Shown: positions 44,038 through 52,212, counted from the stretch's first letter. The stretch: DNA of 64,000 nt from Actinomadura macrotermitis (GCF_009604375.1 NZ_WEGH01000007.1:222095-286094), one strand, 5' to 3'. The notes: generated by a model from the letters alone, not told the origin. Translations and numbers: made by a program.

Positions 44038-46514
44038 TGCGCGCCCCGCTTTCCTGGCTGCGCGAGCACGCCGAACTGCCCGCCGGCGTGACCGGCCGCG
44101 AGCTGGCCGCCAAGCTCATCGACGCGGGCCTGGAGGTCGAGACGGTCGAGCAGGCCGGTGCCGACATCACCGGCCCCATCGTGGTCGGCGAGGTGCTGAC
44201 CATCGAGGAGCTGACCGGCTTCAAGAAGCCGATCCGCTACTGCACCGTCAACGTCGGGCAGGCCAACGGCACCGGCGAGCCGCAGCAGATCGTGTGCGGT
44301 GCGACCAACTTCGCGGTCGGCGACCGCGTCGTGGTGATCCTGCCGGGCGGCGTGCTGCCCGGCGGGTTCCGGATCGGCAGCCGCAAGACCTACGGGCGCA
44401 TGTCCGAGGGCATGATCTGCTCGGTCACCGAGCTCGGCATCGGCGACGACCACGCGGGCATCCTGGTGCTGCCGCCGGACACCGAGATCGGCGCCGACGC
44501 GATCGGGCTGCTCGGGCTGCGCGAGGACGTCCTGGACATCGCCGTCACGCCCGACCGCGGCTACTGCCTGTCGATCCGCGGCCTGGCCCGCGAGGCCGCC
44601 ACCGCCTACGGCGTGCCGTTCACCGACCCCGCGCTGGTCGAGCCGCCCGCCGAGGAGGGCGGGTCCTACCCGGCGGCGATCGCCGACCCCGCGGGCTGCG
44701 ACCGGTTCGTGCTGCGCGAGGTGCGCGGCCTGGACCCGTCCGCGCAGACCCCGATGTGGATGCGCACCCGCCTGTTCCGCGCCGGGGTGCGGCCGGTGTC
44801 GCTCGCGGTCGACGTCACCAACTACGTGATGCTGGAGCTCGGCCAGCCGCTGCACGCCTTCGACCGGGCCAAGCTGACCGGCCCGATCGTGGTGCGCCGC
44901 GCCGCGGCGGACGAGAAGCTGGAGACCCTGGACCACCTCACCCGGACGCTGGACGCCGGCGACCTGCTGGTCACCGACGACTCGGGGCCGATCGCCCTGG
45001 CCGGCACGATGGGCGGCCTGGCCACCGAGATCGACGAGACGTCGGCCGGCATCGTGATCGAGGCCGCGCACTTCGACGCCGTCGCGGTGGCCCGCCAGGC
45101 GCGCCGCCACAAGCTGCACAGCGAGGCGTCGTACCGGTTCGAGCGGGGCGTGGACCGCGAGCTGCCGCTGCGCGCGTCGCGGCGGGCGGCCGAGCTGCTC
45201 GCCGAGCTCGGCGGCGCCGAGATCGTCCCCGGCGTCACCCACGCCGAGGAGCCGGTGCCGGCCCGCACCGTCACGATGGCCGCCGACCACCCCGACAAGG
45301 TCGCGGGCGTCGGCTACGGCCGCGACACCGTCGTGCGGCGGCTGGAGCAGGTCGGCTGCGCCGTCGCGGGCGGCGACGTCCTCACGGTGACGCCGCCGAC
45401 CTGGCGCCCCGACCTGACCGACCCCAACGACCTGGCCGAGGAGGTGCTGCGGCTGGAGGGCTACGAGGCCATCCCGGTCCGCGCGCCGCGCCCGGTCGCG
45501 GGCCGCGGCCTCACGCCGCGGCAGCGGCTGCGCCGCCGGGTCGGCCGCGCCCTCGCCGGCGCCGGCTACGTCGAGGCGCTGAACTTCTCGTTCGCCGCCG
45601 AGAAGGACTGGGACGCCCTGCAGCTCCCGGCGGGCGACGCGCGCCGCGACGCGCTGCGCCTGGCCAACCCGCTGTCGGAGGACGAGCCGCTGCTGCGCAC
45701 CACGCTGCTGCCGGGCCTGCTGAAGACCCTGGCGCGCAACGTGGGCCGCGGCATGAGCGACGTCGCCCTGTTCGAGGTCGGCGTGGTGTTCCGGCCGCGC
45801 CCGGACGCGCCGAAGACCGCGCCGCGCCTGGCCGTCGACCGGGGCCCGACGCCGGAGGAGATCGCGTCGGTGGACGCCGCGCTGCCCGACCAGCCGCTGC
45901 GCGTCGGCGCGGTGCTGGCGGGCGACCGCCGCCCGGCCGGCTGGTGGGGCCAGGGCGAGCCGGCGAACTGGGCGGACGCGATCGAGGCCGCCCGCACGGT
46001 GGCCCGCGAGGCCGGCGTGGAGCTGACGGTCAAGGCCGACCAGCACGCGCCCTGGCACCCGGGCCGCTGCGCCGCGCTGTACGCGGGCGGCACCCTCGTC
46101 GGCCACGCCGGCGAGCTGCACCCGCGCACGATCAAGGCCTACGGGCTGCCGCCGCGCACCTGCGCGATGGAGCTGGAGCTGCGCGGGCTCGGCGAGCCGG
46201 TCGCGCCGCGCGCGACGCACGTGACGACCTACCCGGTCGCCACCCAGGACGTCGCGCTGATCGTGGCCGGCGCCGTCCCGGCCGCCGAGGTCGAGTCGGC
46301 CCTGCGCGAAGGCGCGGGCGAGCTGCTGGAGTCGGTCCGGCTGTTCGACGTCTACACCGGCGAGCAGGTGGGCGAGGGCCGCAAGTCCCTGGCCTACACG
46401 CTGCGGTTCCGCGCGCCGGACCGGACGCTGACCGCCGAGGAGGCCGGCGCCGCCCGCGACGCCGCCGTCGCGGTGGCCGCCGATCGCACCGGCGCGGTCC
46501 TGCGCGGCGCGTAA
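44037..46514 (+). CDS. pheT: Phenylalanyl-tRNA synthetase beta subunit
   Basis: 825 residues, all domains in order: B1 start MRAPLSWLREHAELP, the tRNA-binding/EMAP-like domain (EQQIVCGATNFAVGD region), B3/B4 editing domain (DVTNYVMLELGQPLHAFD), B5 DNA-binding-like domain, inactive class II core and the C-terminal ferredoxin-like anticodon-binding domain. Forms the alpha2-beta2 enzyme with PheS. ATG 44037. Followed by a strong terminator. Confidence 0.96.
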   Translation: MRAPLSWLREHAELPAGVTGRELAAKLIDAGLEVETVEQAGADITGPIVVGEVLTIEELTGFKKPIRYCTVNVGQANGTGEPQQIVCGATNFAVGDRVVVILPGGVLPGGFRIGSRKTYGRMSEGMICSVTELGIGDDHAGILVLPPDTEIGADAIGLLGLREDVLDIAVTPDRGYCLSIRGLAREAATAYGVPFTDPALVEPPAEEGGSYPAAIADPAGCDRFVLREVRGLDPSAQTPMWMRTRLFRAGVRPVSLAVDVTNYVMLELGQPLHAFDRAKLTGPIVVRRAAADEKLETLDHLTRTLDAGDLLVTDDSGPIALAGTMGGLATEIDETSAGIVIEAAHFDAVAVARQARRHKLHSEASYRFERGVDRELPLRASRRAAELLAELGGAEIVPGVTHAEEPVPARTVTMAADHPDKVAGVGYGRDTVVRRLEQVGCAVAGGDVLTVTPPTWRPDLTDPNDLAEEVLRLEGYEAIPVRAPRPVAGRGLTPRQRLRRRVGRALAGAGYVEALNFSFAAEKDWDALQLPAGDARRDALRLANPLSEDEPLLRTTLLPGLLKTLARNVGRGMSDVALFEVGVVFRPRPDAPKTAPRLAVDRGPTPEEIASVDAALPDQPLRVGAVLAGDRRPAGWWGQGEPANWADAIEAARTVAREAGVELTVKADQHAPWHPGRCAALYAGGTLVGHAGELHPRTIKAYGLPPRTCAMELELRGLGEPVAPRATHVTTYPVATQDVALIVAGAVPAAEVESALREGAGELLESVRLFDVYTGEQVGEGRKSLAYTLRFRAPDRTLTAEEAGAARDAAVAVAADRTGAVLRGA

Positions 46515-46527
46515 CGCCCCACCGCCG

Positions 46528-46577
46528 GGGCCGCCCGCACCTTCGGGTGCGGGCGGCCCTTCGGCTTTTCCGGGAGC
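46528..46577 (+). terminator. Rho-independent terminator after pheT
   Basis: A perfect 14-base-pair stem (46528-46541 with 46546-46559), TTCG tetraloop, then a T-rich tail ending CTTTT. Confidence 0.85.
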
Positions 46578-46590
46578 CGGCAGAAACCTC

Positions 46591-46619
46591 TTGAGTCGCA
46601 GCAGTGGCTTGGGTATAAT
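46591..46619 (+). promoter_or_regulatory. Strong SigA promoter of the ABC-F gene
   Basis: TTGAGT (46591-46596), 17-base spacer, TATAAT (46614-46619): a perfect -10 with GG just upstream of it, the closest match to the vegetative consensus in the window. Transcription should begin near 46626 and give a leader of about 190 bases. Confidence 0.85.
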
Positions 46620-46625
46620 TCCAGG

Positions 46626-46818
46626 GTCTTATCGTCGCCCGGTAGGGGAGTCCATTGAAGAACTGAGGTCGAGACGCCGCGCTGTGGCCGTTTCCGGCTC
46701 GCGCACGTGACCTCAGTTGTGGACCCCTGTTGTCCCGGGCTTTTTTCATGCCCGCAGGTGCGCTCCGCGGTGTCTCCACGTGTCCTTTTCCTTCTTCGAC
46801 GCGTTGTGGAGCCGCCCT
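46626..46818 (+). ncRNA. ABC-F leader with attenuator-type terminator and mini-uORF
   Basis: The leader folds into a long imperfect hairpin ending in TTTTTT (46741-46746). Pairings, outer to inner: 46637-46642 with 46735-46740; 46644-46654 with 46720-46728 (two-base bulge); 46661-46670 with 46709-46718 (10 perfect pairs). The left arm contains GGGGAG (46645-46650), four bases, then TTG AAG AAC TGA (46655-46666), a possible three-codon upstream frame whose stop lies inside the inner stem. A ribosome on it would block the left arm and favour read-through. CTCCAC (46774-46779) can also pair with the gene's own ribosome site at 46806-46811. Confidence 0.72.
46637..46746 (+). terminator. Attenuator terminator in the ABC-F leader
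   Basis: The composite stem described for the leader ends directly at six T residues 73 bases before the ABC-F start codon, so without relief most transcripts should stop here. Confidence 0.7.
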
Positions 46819-48408
46819 ATGTCTTTCGCCATCGTCTGTTCCGATCTCTCTTTCGCCTGGCCCGACGGCACCGTCGTCCTGGACGGCCTGGACGCCGCGT
46901 TCGGCGTCGGCCGCACCGGCCTGATCGGCGTCAACGGGTCGGGGAAGTCCACCCTGCTCAAGCTGGTCGCCGGGGAGCTGAGCCCGTCGTCGGGCACGGT
47001 GAGCGTGGCGGGGGAGATCGGCTACCTGCCGCAGAACCTGCCCCTCGGCACCGCCCGCACCGTCGCGGACCTGCTCGGCATCTCGGCGGCGCGCACCGCG
47101 CTGCATGCGATCGAGCGGGGCGAGGCGACCGAGGAGAACTTCGCTCTCGTCGGCGACGACTGGGACGTGGAGGAGCGGGCCCGCGCCGAGCTGGACCGGC
47201 TCGGCCTGGACCGGCTGGACCTGGACCGCACCGTGGCGACGCTGTCGGGCGGCGAGACCGTGATGGTCGGGCTGGCCGCGCTGTTCCTGGCCCGCCCGGA
47301 CGTGCTGCTGCTCGACGAGCCGACCAACAACCTCGACCTGGACGCCCGGCGCCGCCTGCACGACGCCGTCGCGTCCTGGCCGGGCGTGCTGGTGGTGATC
47401 AGCCATGACCGGGAGCTGCTGGAGCTGGTCGACGAGATCGCCGACCTGCGCGACGGCGCCGTCCGCTCGTTCGGCGGCAACCTGCCGGCCTACGAGGAGC
47501 TGCTGGAGGTGGAGCGGGAGGCGGCCGAGCGGATGGTCCGCGCCGCCGAGACCGACGTGCGCCGCCAGGAGCGCGAGCTGGCCGACGCCCACGTCAAGCT
47601 GGCGCGCCGCGCCCGCTACGGCAGGAAGATGTACGAGAACAAGCGCGAGCCGAAGATCATCATGCAGGAGCGCAAGCGGCAGCAGCAGGTCTCGGCCGGC
47701 AAGCACCGCCTCATGCACGAGGACCGGCTCGCCGGGGCCCGCGAGCGGCTCACCGAGGCCGAGGAGACGGTGCGCGAGGACGCCGCGATCCGGGTGGAGC
47801 TGCCCGCGACCGAGGTGCCGGCCGGCCGCGCCGTGCTCGCCGTCGCCGCGCCGCGGGCCGCCGAGCCCGAGCCGGCCACCCTGGAGGAGCTGGTCGTGCA
47901 GGGGCCGGAGCGGATCGCGCTGGTCGGCCCCAACGGGTCGGGCAAGACCACGTTCCTGCGCCGGCTGCTGGAGGAGCCGCCGAAGGTCGCCGCCCGCTAC
48001 CTGCCGCAGCGCCTGGACGTGCTCGACGACGACCTGAGCGTCGTCGACAACGTCCGCGCCGTCGCCCCCTCGGCGTCGGTGAACGAGATCCGGGCCGGGC
48101 TCGCCCGGTTCCTGTTCCGCGGCGCGCGCGCCGAGCAGCCGGCCGGCACCCTGTCGGGCGGCGAGCGGTTCCGCGCGGTGCTGGCGTCGCTGCTGCTGGC
48201 CGAGCCCGCCCCGCAGCTGCTGCTGCTGGACGAGCCGACCAACAACCTCGACCTGGCCAGCGTCCGCCAGCTCGCGCAGGCGCTGGAGGCCTACCAGGGC
48301 GCGCTGATCGTGGTCAGCCACGACCTGCCGTTCCTGCGCGGCATCGGGATCACCCGTTGGCTGCGCCTGGACCGGCAGGCCGGGCTCACCGAGGCCGAGC
48401 CGATGTGA
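46819..48408 (+). CDS. ABC-F family ATPase, possible ribosome-protection protein
   Basis: 529 residues with two ABC domains and no membrane segments. Domain 1: Walker A GVNGSGKST (about 37-45), signature LSGGET, Walker B LLLDEPTNNLDL. A charged helical linker (about 225-300, the P-site tRNA interaction region) follows. Domain 2: GPNGSGKTT, LSGGERFR, LLLLDEPTNNLDL. ABC-F proteins act on the ribosome, and one branch gives resistance to 50S-targeting antibiotics. The attenuator-like leader fits that branch but the drug specificity is unknown. ATG 46819 has TGGAG upstream. Its 3' end overlaps the convergent lipase gene by 23 bases. Confidence 0.9.
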   Translation: MSFAIVCSDLSFAWPDGTVVLDGLDAAFGVGRTGLIGVNGSGKSTLLKLVAGELSPSSGTVSVAGEIGYLPQNLPLGTARTVADLLGISAARTALHAIERGEATEENFALVGDDWDVEERARAELDRLGLDRLDLDRTVATLSGGETVMVGLAALFLARPDVLLLDEPTNNLDLDARRRLHDAVASWPGVLVVISHDRELLELVDEIADLRDGAVRSFGGNLPAYEELLEVEREAAERMVRAAETDVRRQERELADAHVKLARRARYGRKMYENKREPKIIMQERKRQQQVSAGKHRLMHEDRLAGARERLTEAEETVREDAAIRVELPATEVPAGRAVLAVAAPRAAEPEPATLEELVVQGPERIALVGPNGSGKTTFLRRLLEEPPKVAARYLPQRLDVLDDDLSVVDNVRAVAPSASVNEIRAGLARFLFRGARAEQPAGTLSGGERFRAVLASLLLAEPAPQLLLLDEPTNNLDLASVRQLAQALEAYQGALIVVSHDLPFLRGIGITRWLRLDRQAGLTEAEPM

Positions 48409-49615
48409 GCGTCCCGAACCAGGCGAGCGTGGCGGGCAGCCCCGCGAACAGGGTGCCGAAGTGCCGGGTGCCCGGCCCGAAGTCGACCGACGAGGGCCGG
48501 GCGCCCGCGGCGCGCAGCGCCCGCAGGCAGGCGCGGGTGTTGCGGTAGGTCACCTGCTCGTCCCCGGAGGCGCCGAACAGCCGGACCGGGACCCGCGGCC
48601 GCCAGCCGCAGGTCCCGTCGGCCTCGCGCATCGCCCGCGCCAGGACGCCGGAGGGGTGCCGCAGCCGGGCGATGTAGGACGGCGTCAGCAGCGCCCGCAG
48701 GTTCCCCGGCAGGTGCGGGCCGATCTCCTCGAAGTCCTTGCGGCCGTCGAACAGCTTCTCCACACGGCTCGCGTAGGGCTCCTTGAAGACCTCGGAGGGC
48801 TTGCGGTACAGGCCGTACATCCGCTGCCAGGTCACGGTGACGTAGGCCGTGTAGAACACCGACGTCCGCGCGTCGAGCCCGGTCCCCTTCCGCAGCGACT
48901 CGGGGATCTGCTGGTGCCGGATGTCGTAGGGGCCGCTCACCGGCGCGAGCGCCCGCAGCCGCAGATAGGGGTCGGCGCCGCGCTGCAGCTCCCGGCCGAG
49001 GGCCATCGCGGCCTGCCCGCCCTGGGAGAAGCCGGTCAGCAGGACCTCGCGCTCCAGCCGCCGTCCGTGCGCGGCGGCCACCGCGCGGGCCGCGCGCAGC
49101 AGGTCCAGGGAGGCGCTCGCCTCGGAGGCGGCGTGCCCGTAGGGGTGGAAGCCCGGCCCGAGGCCGAGCCCGAGGTAGTCGGGCGCGACACCGGCGTACC
49201 CGGCGCCCGCGTAGTAGATCGCCGCGACGCGGCCCTGGCCGTCCTCGGCGACCGACCCGGCGATGTCGCGGGCCGCGTGCGTGCCGTGCGCGAAGCCGAC
49301 GGCACGCACCGCGCCGCGCCCGTCCGGCAGCGCGACGACGCCGCTGGCGGTCGTGGGCCGCCCGCCCGGGGTGATCGTCCGGTAGACGACCCGGTAGGCG
49401 GTCACGGCGTGCCGCGGCCGCGGCGAGCCGAGCACGGGATGGACGTCCGCCAGGTAGGCGCGGACCCGGTCCGGCGCCATGGCCGCGACCGGTTCGGCGG
49501 ACACGACGGCGCCCCGCCCGGTGGGGGCCGGGCGGGGCGCGGCGGACGCGGCGGTGGGCGTGGTGGCGCACGCGGCGGTGAGCCCCGCCACCAGTAAGGA
49601 CGATGTTCTCTTCAT
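48386..49615 (-). CDS. Secreted lipase-like alpha/beta hydrolase
   Basis: 409 residues. A Sec signal peptide (basic MKRTSS, hydrophobic core, probable cleavage after TAASA near residue 25) is followed by an alpha/beta-hydrolase fold. The nucleophile elbow is GFSQGG with Ser197; a later GASGDEQ supplies a likely acid and TRHFGT the histidine. Similar actinomycete exported proteins are annotated as secretory lipases. Two cysteines (CGW, TRACLR) may form a disulphide outside the cell. ATG 49615; no operon partner. Confidence 0.82.
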   Translation of the reverse strand: MKRTSSLLVAGLTAACATTPTAASAAPRPAPTGRGAVVSAEPVAAMAPDRVRAYLADVHPVLGSPRPRHAVTAYRVVYRTITPGGRPTTASGVVALPDGRGAVRAVGFAHGTHAARDIAGSVAEDGQGRVAAIYYAGAGYAGVAPDYLGLGLGPGFHPYGHAASEASASLDLLRAARAVAAAHGRRLEREVLLTGFSQGGQAAMALGRELQRGADPYLRLRALAPVSGPYDIRHQQIPESLRKGTGLDARTSVFYTAYVTVTWQRMYGLYRKPSEVFKEPYASRVEKLFDGRKDFEEIGPHLPGNLRALLTPSYIARLRHPSGVLARAMREADGTCGWRPRVPVRLFGASGDEQVTYRNTRACLRALRAAGARPSSVDFGPGTRHFGTLFAGLPATLAWFGTLTSARPR

Positions 49616-49695
49616 GTCACGGAACGCTAGGCGGCGTCCGTGCGCGTCCCCAGGGGCTTACGCCCCGGCCCGGGGGTGGACTTGGGGACACCCCG

Positions 49696-50571
49696 TCAGG
49701 TGAGCACGCGGCGGGTGAAGGTGCGGGTGGCGAACCAGGTCAGCACGGCGGTGCCGATGACGAGCACCGGGCCGTACGCCCAGAACGACATGTGGCCGAC
49801 CTGCGGGGTGAGCGCGGCGCGCAGCCCCTCGCTCACGTACACCATCGGGTTGACCAGCACCGTGATCTGCAGCCAGCGGACGTGCTCCAGCGCGGCCCAC
49901 GGGTAGTAGACGCAGCCGAGCATGGACATGGGCAGCAGGACCAGCGCGAACAGCATCTGCATCTTCTGCGGGTCCATCAGGGTGCCGAGCAGCAGCCCGC
50001 CCGCCGCCGACAGGAGCGACCCCATGATCATGACCAGCACGAACAGCGGCCAGTCGTCGATGTGCACCCGCGGCGCCTGCCCGTCGGCGTGGATCAGCAG
50101 CACGGCGGGCAGCACCAGCAGCCCGCCGATGAGGGCCTGCAGCGCCGCCGCCACGATCTTCTGGATCGCCAGCAGCGGGACCGGCAGCGGGGCGAGCGCC
50201 CGGTCGGTGATCGAGCGCTGCCACGACAGCTCCATCATCAGCGGGAACACCACCGCCATCATGCCCTGCATGACGACCGAGGAGGCGATCAGGCCGGGCA
50301 CCAGGATGGTGGAGAACGCCGGGCCGCCGGCCCGCCCGCCGGCCTGCCCGGCGAACGACGCGCCGCCCGGGCCGATCTTGGGCAGGACGTAGGCGAACAC
50401 GAAGACGAACAGCACCGGCTGGATGATGACGCGGGCGAAGGTGGAGACGAAGTTCTTGCGCATGACCCGCACCTCGCGGGCCATCATCGCCAGGAAGGTG
50501 CGCGGCAGCGTCGGGCGCGGCGCGGCCGCCGGGGCGAGGGGGCCGCTCGTGTCGATTCCGGTGGCGCTCAT
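49696..50571 (-). CDS. ABC-2 type (DrrB-like) permease
   Basis: 291 residues with six predicted membrane helices, starting after a short cytoplasmic segment (MSATGIDTSGPLAPAAAP). The MMAREVRVMRKN start and the PMSMLGCVYYPWAAL segment before the last helices are usual in DrrB-like exporters. Works with the ATPase encoded just upstream (overlap ATGA) as an efflux pump; substrate unknown, though this class often exports hydrophobic drugs. Confidence 0.88.
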   Translation of the reverse strand: MSATGIDTSGPLAPAAAPRPTLPRTFLAMMAREVRVMRKNFVSTFARVIIQPVLFVFVFAYVLPKIGPGGASFAGQAGGRAGGPAFSTILVPGLIASSVVMQGMMAVVFPLMMELSWQRSITDRALAPLPVPLLAIQKIVAAALQALIGGLLVLPAVLLIHADGQAPRVHIDDWPLFVLVMIMGSLLSAAGGLLLGTLMDPQKMQMLFALVLLPMSMLGCVYYPWAALEHVRWLQITVLVNPMVYVSEGLRAALTPQVGHMSFWAYGPVLVIGTAVLTWFATRTFTRRVLT

Positions 50572-51593
50572 TCTCGGTAGTCCCGTCCGGTCAGGGTGAG
50601 GAACACGGTCTCCAGGCTGGGCCGCAGCTGCGAGGCGTCGGTGACGCCGACGCCGGCCGCCGCGCCGGCGGCGACGAGCTCGGCGAGCAGCCCGTCGGGG
50701 GAGCGGGCGAACACCCGCACCTGCGCGCCGGTCACCTCGACCTTGCCGATGCCCTCGCGCTCGCTCAGCTTGCGCACGCCCTCGGGCACGTCGCCGTCGT
50801 AGGTGACGGTGATGACGGTGTCGGCGCCCGCCGAGGACTTCAGCTCGGGCACGGTGCCGCTGGCCAGGACCCGGCCGTGGTCGACGACCGCGACCCGGTC
50901 GCACAGGGCCTCGGCCTCTTCCATGTAGTGGGTGGTGAGCAGGGTGGTCTGCCCGCCGGCCTGCAGCTCGCGCAGCACCTCCCACAGGTTGACGCGGGTC
51001 TGCGGGTCCAGGCCGGCGGTCGGTTCGTCCAGGAACAGCACCTCGGGCCGGTGCACCAGCGCGCGGCAGATCATCAGCCGCTTGGCCTGGCCGCCCGACA
51101 GCTCGAACGGGGTGCCCGTCCGCCGGTCGGTCAGGTTGAACATCTCCAGCAGCTCGTCGGCGCGGCGGCGCGCGTCCTTGGCGCCGAGGCCGAAGTAGCG
51201 GCCGCGGAACTCCAGGTTCTCGACGGCGGTGAGCTCGTTGTCCAGGGTGTTGTTCTGCGACACCATGCCGATGCGCCGCTTGACCGCGACGGCGTCGCGG
51301 GTGACGTCCAGGCCGCAGACGCGGGCCTGCCCCGACGTCGGGACGACCAGCGTCGTCAGCATGCCGATGGTGGTGGACTTGCCCGCGCCGTTCGGGCCGA
51401 GCAGCCCGAAGAACTCGCCGGGCGCGACCGCCAGGTCGACGCCGCGCACGGCGGGCACGTCGCCGCGCGGGCCGGTGTAGGTCTTGTGCAGGTCCACCGC
51501 GCGGACCGCCGCTTCGGCGGCCGGTGGTTCGCCGGCCGGTGGTTCGGGGGCCGGTGGTTCGGGGGCCGGTGGTTCGGGGGATGGTGCGCTCAT
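50568..51593 (-). CDS. ABC transporter ATP-binding protein, DrrA-like
   Basis: 341 residues. After a Pro/Glu-rich repeat tail (about residues 4-24, built from PEPPA units) comes one ABC domain: Walker A GPNGAGKST, Q loop MVSQNNTLDNELTAVENL, signature LSGGQAKRL, Walker B LFLDEPTAGLDP, and a C-terminal DrrA-type extension. It overlaps marR upstream and the permease downstream, both by ATGA, so the three-gene unit is translationally coupled. Confidence 0.9.
   Translation of the reverse strand: MSAPSPEPPAPEPPAPEPPAGEPPAAEAAVRAVDLHKTYTGPRGDVPAVRGVDLAVAPGEFFGLLGPNGAGKSTTIGMLTTLVVPTSGQARVCGLDVTRDAVAVKRRIGMVSQNNTLDNELTAVENLEFRGRYFGLGAKDARRRADELLEMFNLTDRRTGTPFELSGGQAKRLMICRALVHRPEVLFLDEPTAGLDPQTRVNLWEVLRELQAGGQTTLLTTHYMEEAEALCDRVAVVDHGRVLASGTVPELKSSAGADTVITVTYDGDVPEGVRKLSEREGIGKVEVTGAQVRVFARSPDGLLAELVAAGAAAGVGVTDASQLRPSLETVFLTLTGRDYRE
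51521..51580 (-). repeat. Four tandem 15-bp repeats encoding PEPPA units
   Basis: Four near-identical copies of CCGGTGGTTCGGGGG (plus-strand sense) at 51521, 51536, 51551 and 51566; the first differs in two bases. In the minus-strand ATPase gene they encode the proline-rich N-terminal tail. 15 bases keep the frame, so copy number could vary without breaking the gene. Confidence 0.85.
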
Positions 51594-52078
51594 GTGCAGT
51601 TCCCGTCGGTGAGGGCGTCGAAGCGTTCGATGAGCCGGAGCAGGAACCGGCGGACGGCGGGCTCGTCGGCCTCGTCGACCACGTCGTACAGGCTCCGCAG
51701 ATCGGGGGCGACCGCCTGGCCGGTCAGTTCGACCACGGCGAGCCCGGACTCGGTGATGTGCAGCCGGACGCCCCGCCGGTCGGCGGGGTCGCGGCGCCGT
51801 TCCAGGTTCCCCGCGCGTTCCAGGGTGTCGGCGACGGTGGTGACGGTCGCCGGGGTGATCATCAGGCGGCGCGCGGCCTCGCCGGCCCGCAGCCCGTCCT
51901 GGCCGGCCAGCATGCGCAGCAGCAGGTAGCCGGTGGGACTGACGTCGTGCCGTTCGAGCATGCGGAAGAACACCGGGCCCGACATCCGCGCCGCCACCGC
52001 GAACAGGCGGCCGATCGGCCATTTCTCCATCGGGCCGAGCTCGGTCAGGTCCCCGAAGCCGAGATCGCGCAACTCCAT
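51590..52078 (-). CDS. MarR-family transcriptional regulator
   Basis: 162 residues with a winged helix-turn-helix: SPTGYLLLRMLAGQDGLRAGEAARRLMITPATVTTVADTLERAGNLERRRDPADRRGVRLHITE, the DPADRR wing being diagnostic (quoted in parts). It likely represses its own operon with the downstream DrrAB-type pump. ATG 52078 has TAAGGA seven bases upstream, which also serves as the -10; a TTG at 52114 would add 12 residues but starts inside the -35. Confidence 0.9.
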   Translation of the reverse strand: MELRDLGFGDLTELGPMEKWPIGRLFAVAARMSGPVFFRMLERHDVSPTGYLLLRMLAGQDGLRAGEAARRLMITPATVTTVADTLERAGNLERRRDPADRRGVRLHITESGLAVVELTGQAVAPDLRSLYDVVDEADEPAVRRFLLRLIERFDALTDGNCT

Positions 52079-52085
52079 GGATTCA

Positions 52086-52114
52086 TCCTTAGGGATCAGA
52101 TCATCAGTCGTCAA
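52086..52114 (-). promoter_or_regulatory. Promoter of the marR-ABC operon, possibly leaderless
   Basis: On the minus strand TTGACG (52114-52109), 17 bases, TAAGGA (52091-52086). The -10 ends seven bases before the marR ATG, so transcription would begin at or next to the start codon. Confidence 0.6.
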
Positions 52115-52118
52115 GTAT

Positions 52119-52130
52119 TTAGCTCACTAA
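52119..52130. promoter_or_regulatory. Putative MarR operator palindrome
   Basis: TTAG-CTCA-CTAA, a perfect four-base inverted repeat, four bases from the -35 box of the marR promoter and in the marR-argC divergent region. Size and position fit a MarR-type operator. Confidence 0.5.
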
Positions 52131-52173
52131 GCATATTCGGCCGTCCCACATAGTGAGAGGTTGCGGTCCCGGC

Positions 52174-52212
52174 TTTGAATACTCATTCGCCCTCATGCAT
52201 ACTCTTACTCAT
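52174..52212 (+). promoter_or_regulatory. Tandem ARG boxes and argC promoter
   Basis: TGAAT-ACTC-ATTCG (52176-52189) matches the ArgR consensus half-sites closely; a second, weaker box begins TGCAT-ACTC at 52196, 20 bases away. They overlap a promoter TTGAAT (52175-52180), 17 bases, CATACT (52198-52203). ArgR, encoded in this operon, should repress here when arginine is abundant. Confidence 0.68.

Noticed and set aside
46652..46711. Longer leader peptide in the ABC-F leader starting at ATT
   Set aside because: Needs an ATT start; the TTG frame has the better spacing to the ribosome site and stops inside the stem as attenuators require.
46717..46818. TTG-started N-terminal extension of the ABC-F protein
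   Set aside because: It begins inside the terminator stem and adds a Cys/Arg-rich stretch unlike any ABC-F protein.
51521..51580. CRISPR-like repeat
   Set aside because: Units are contiguous 15-mers with no spacers and encode a protein segment.
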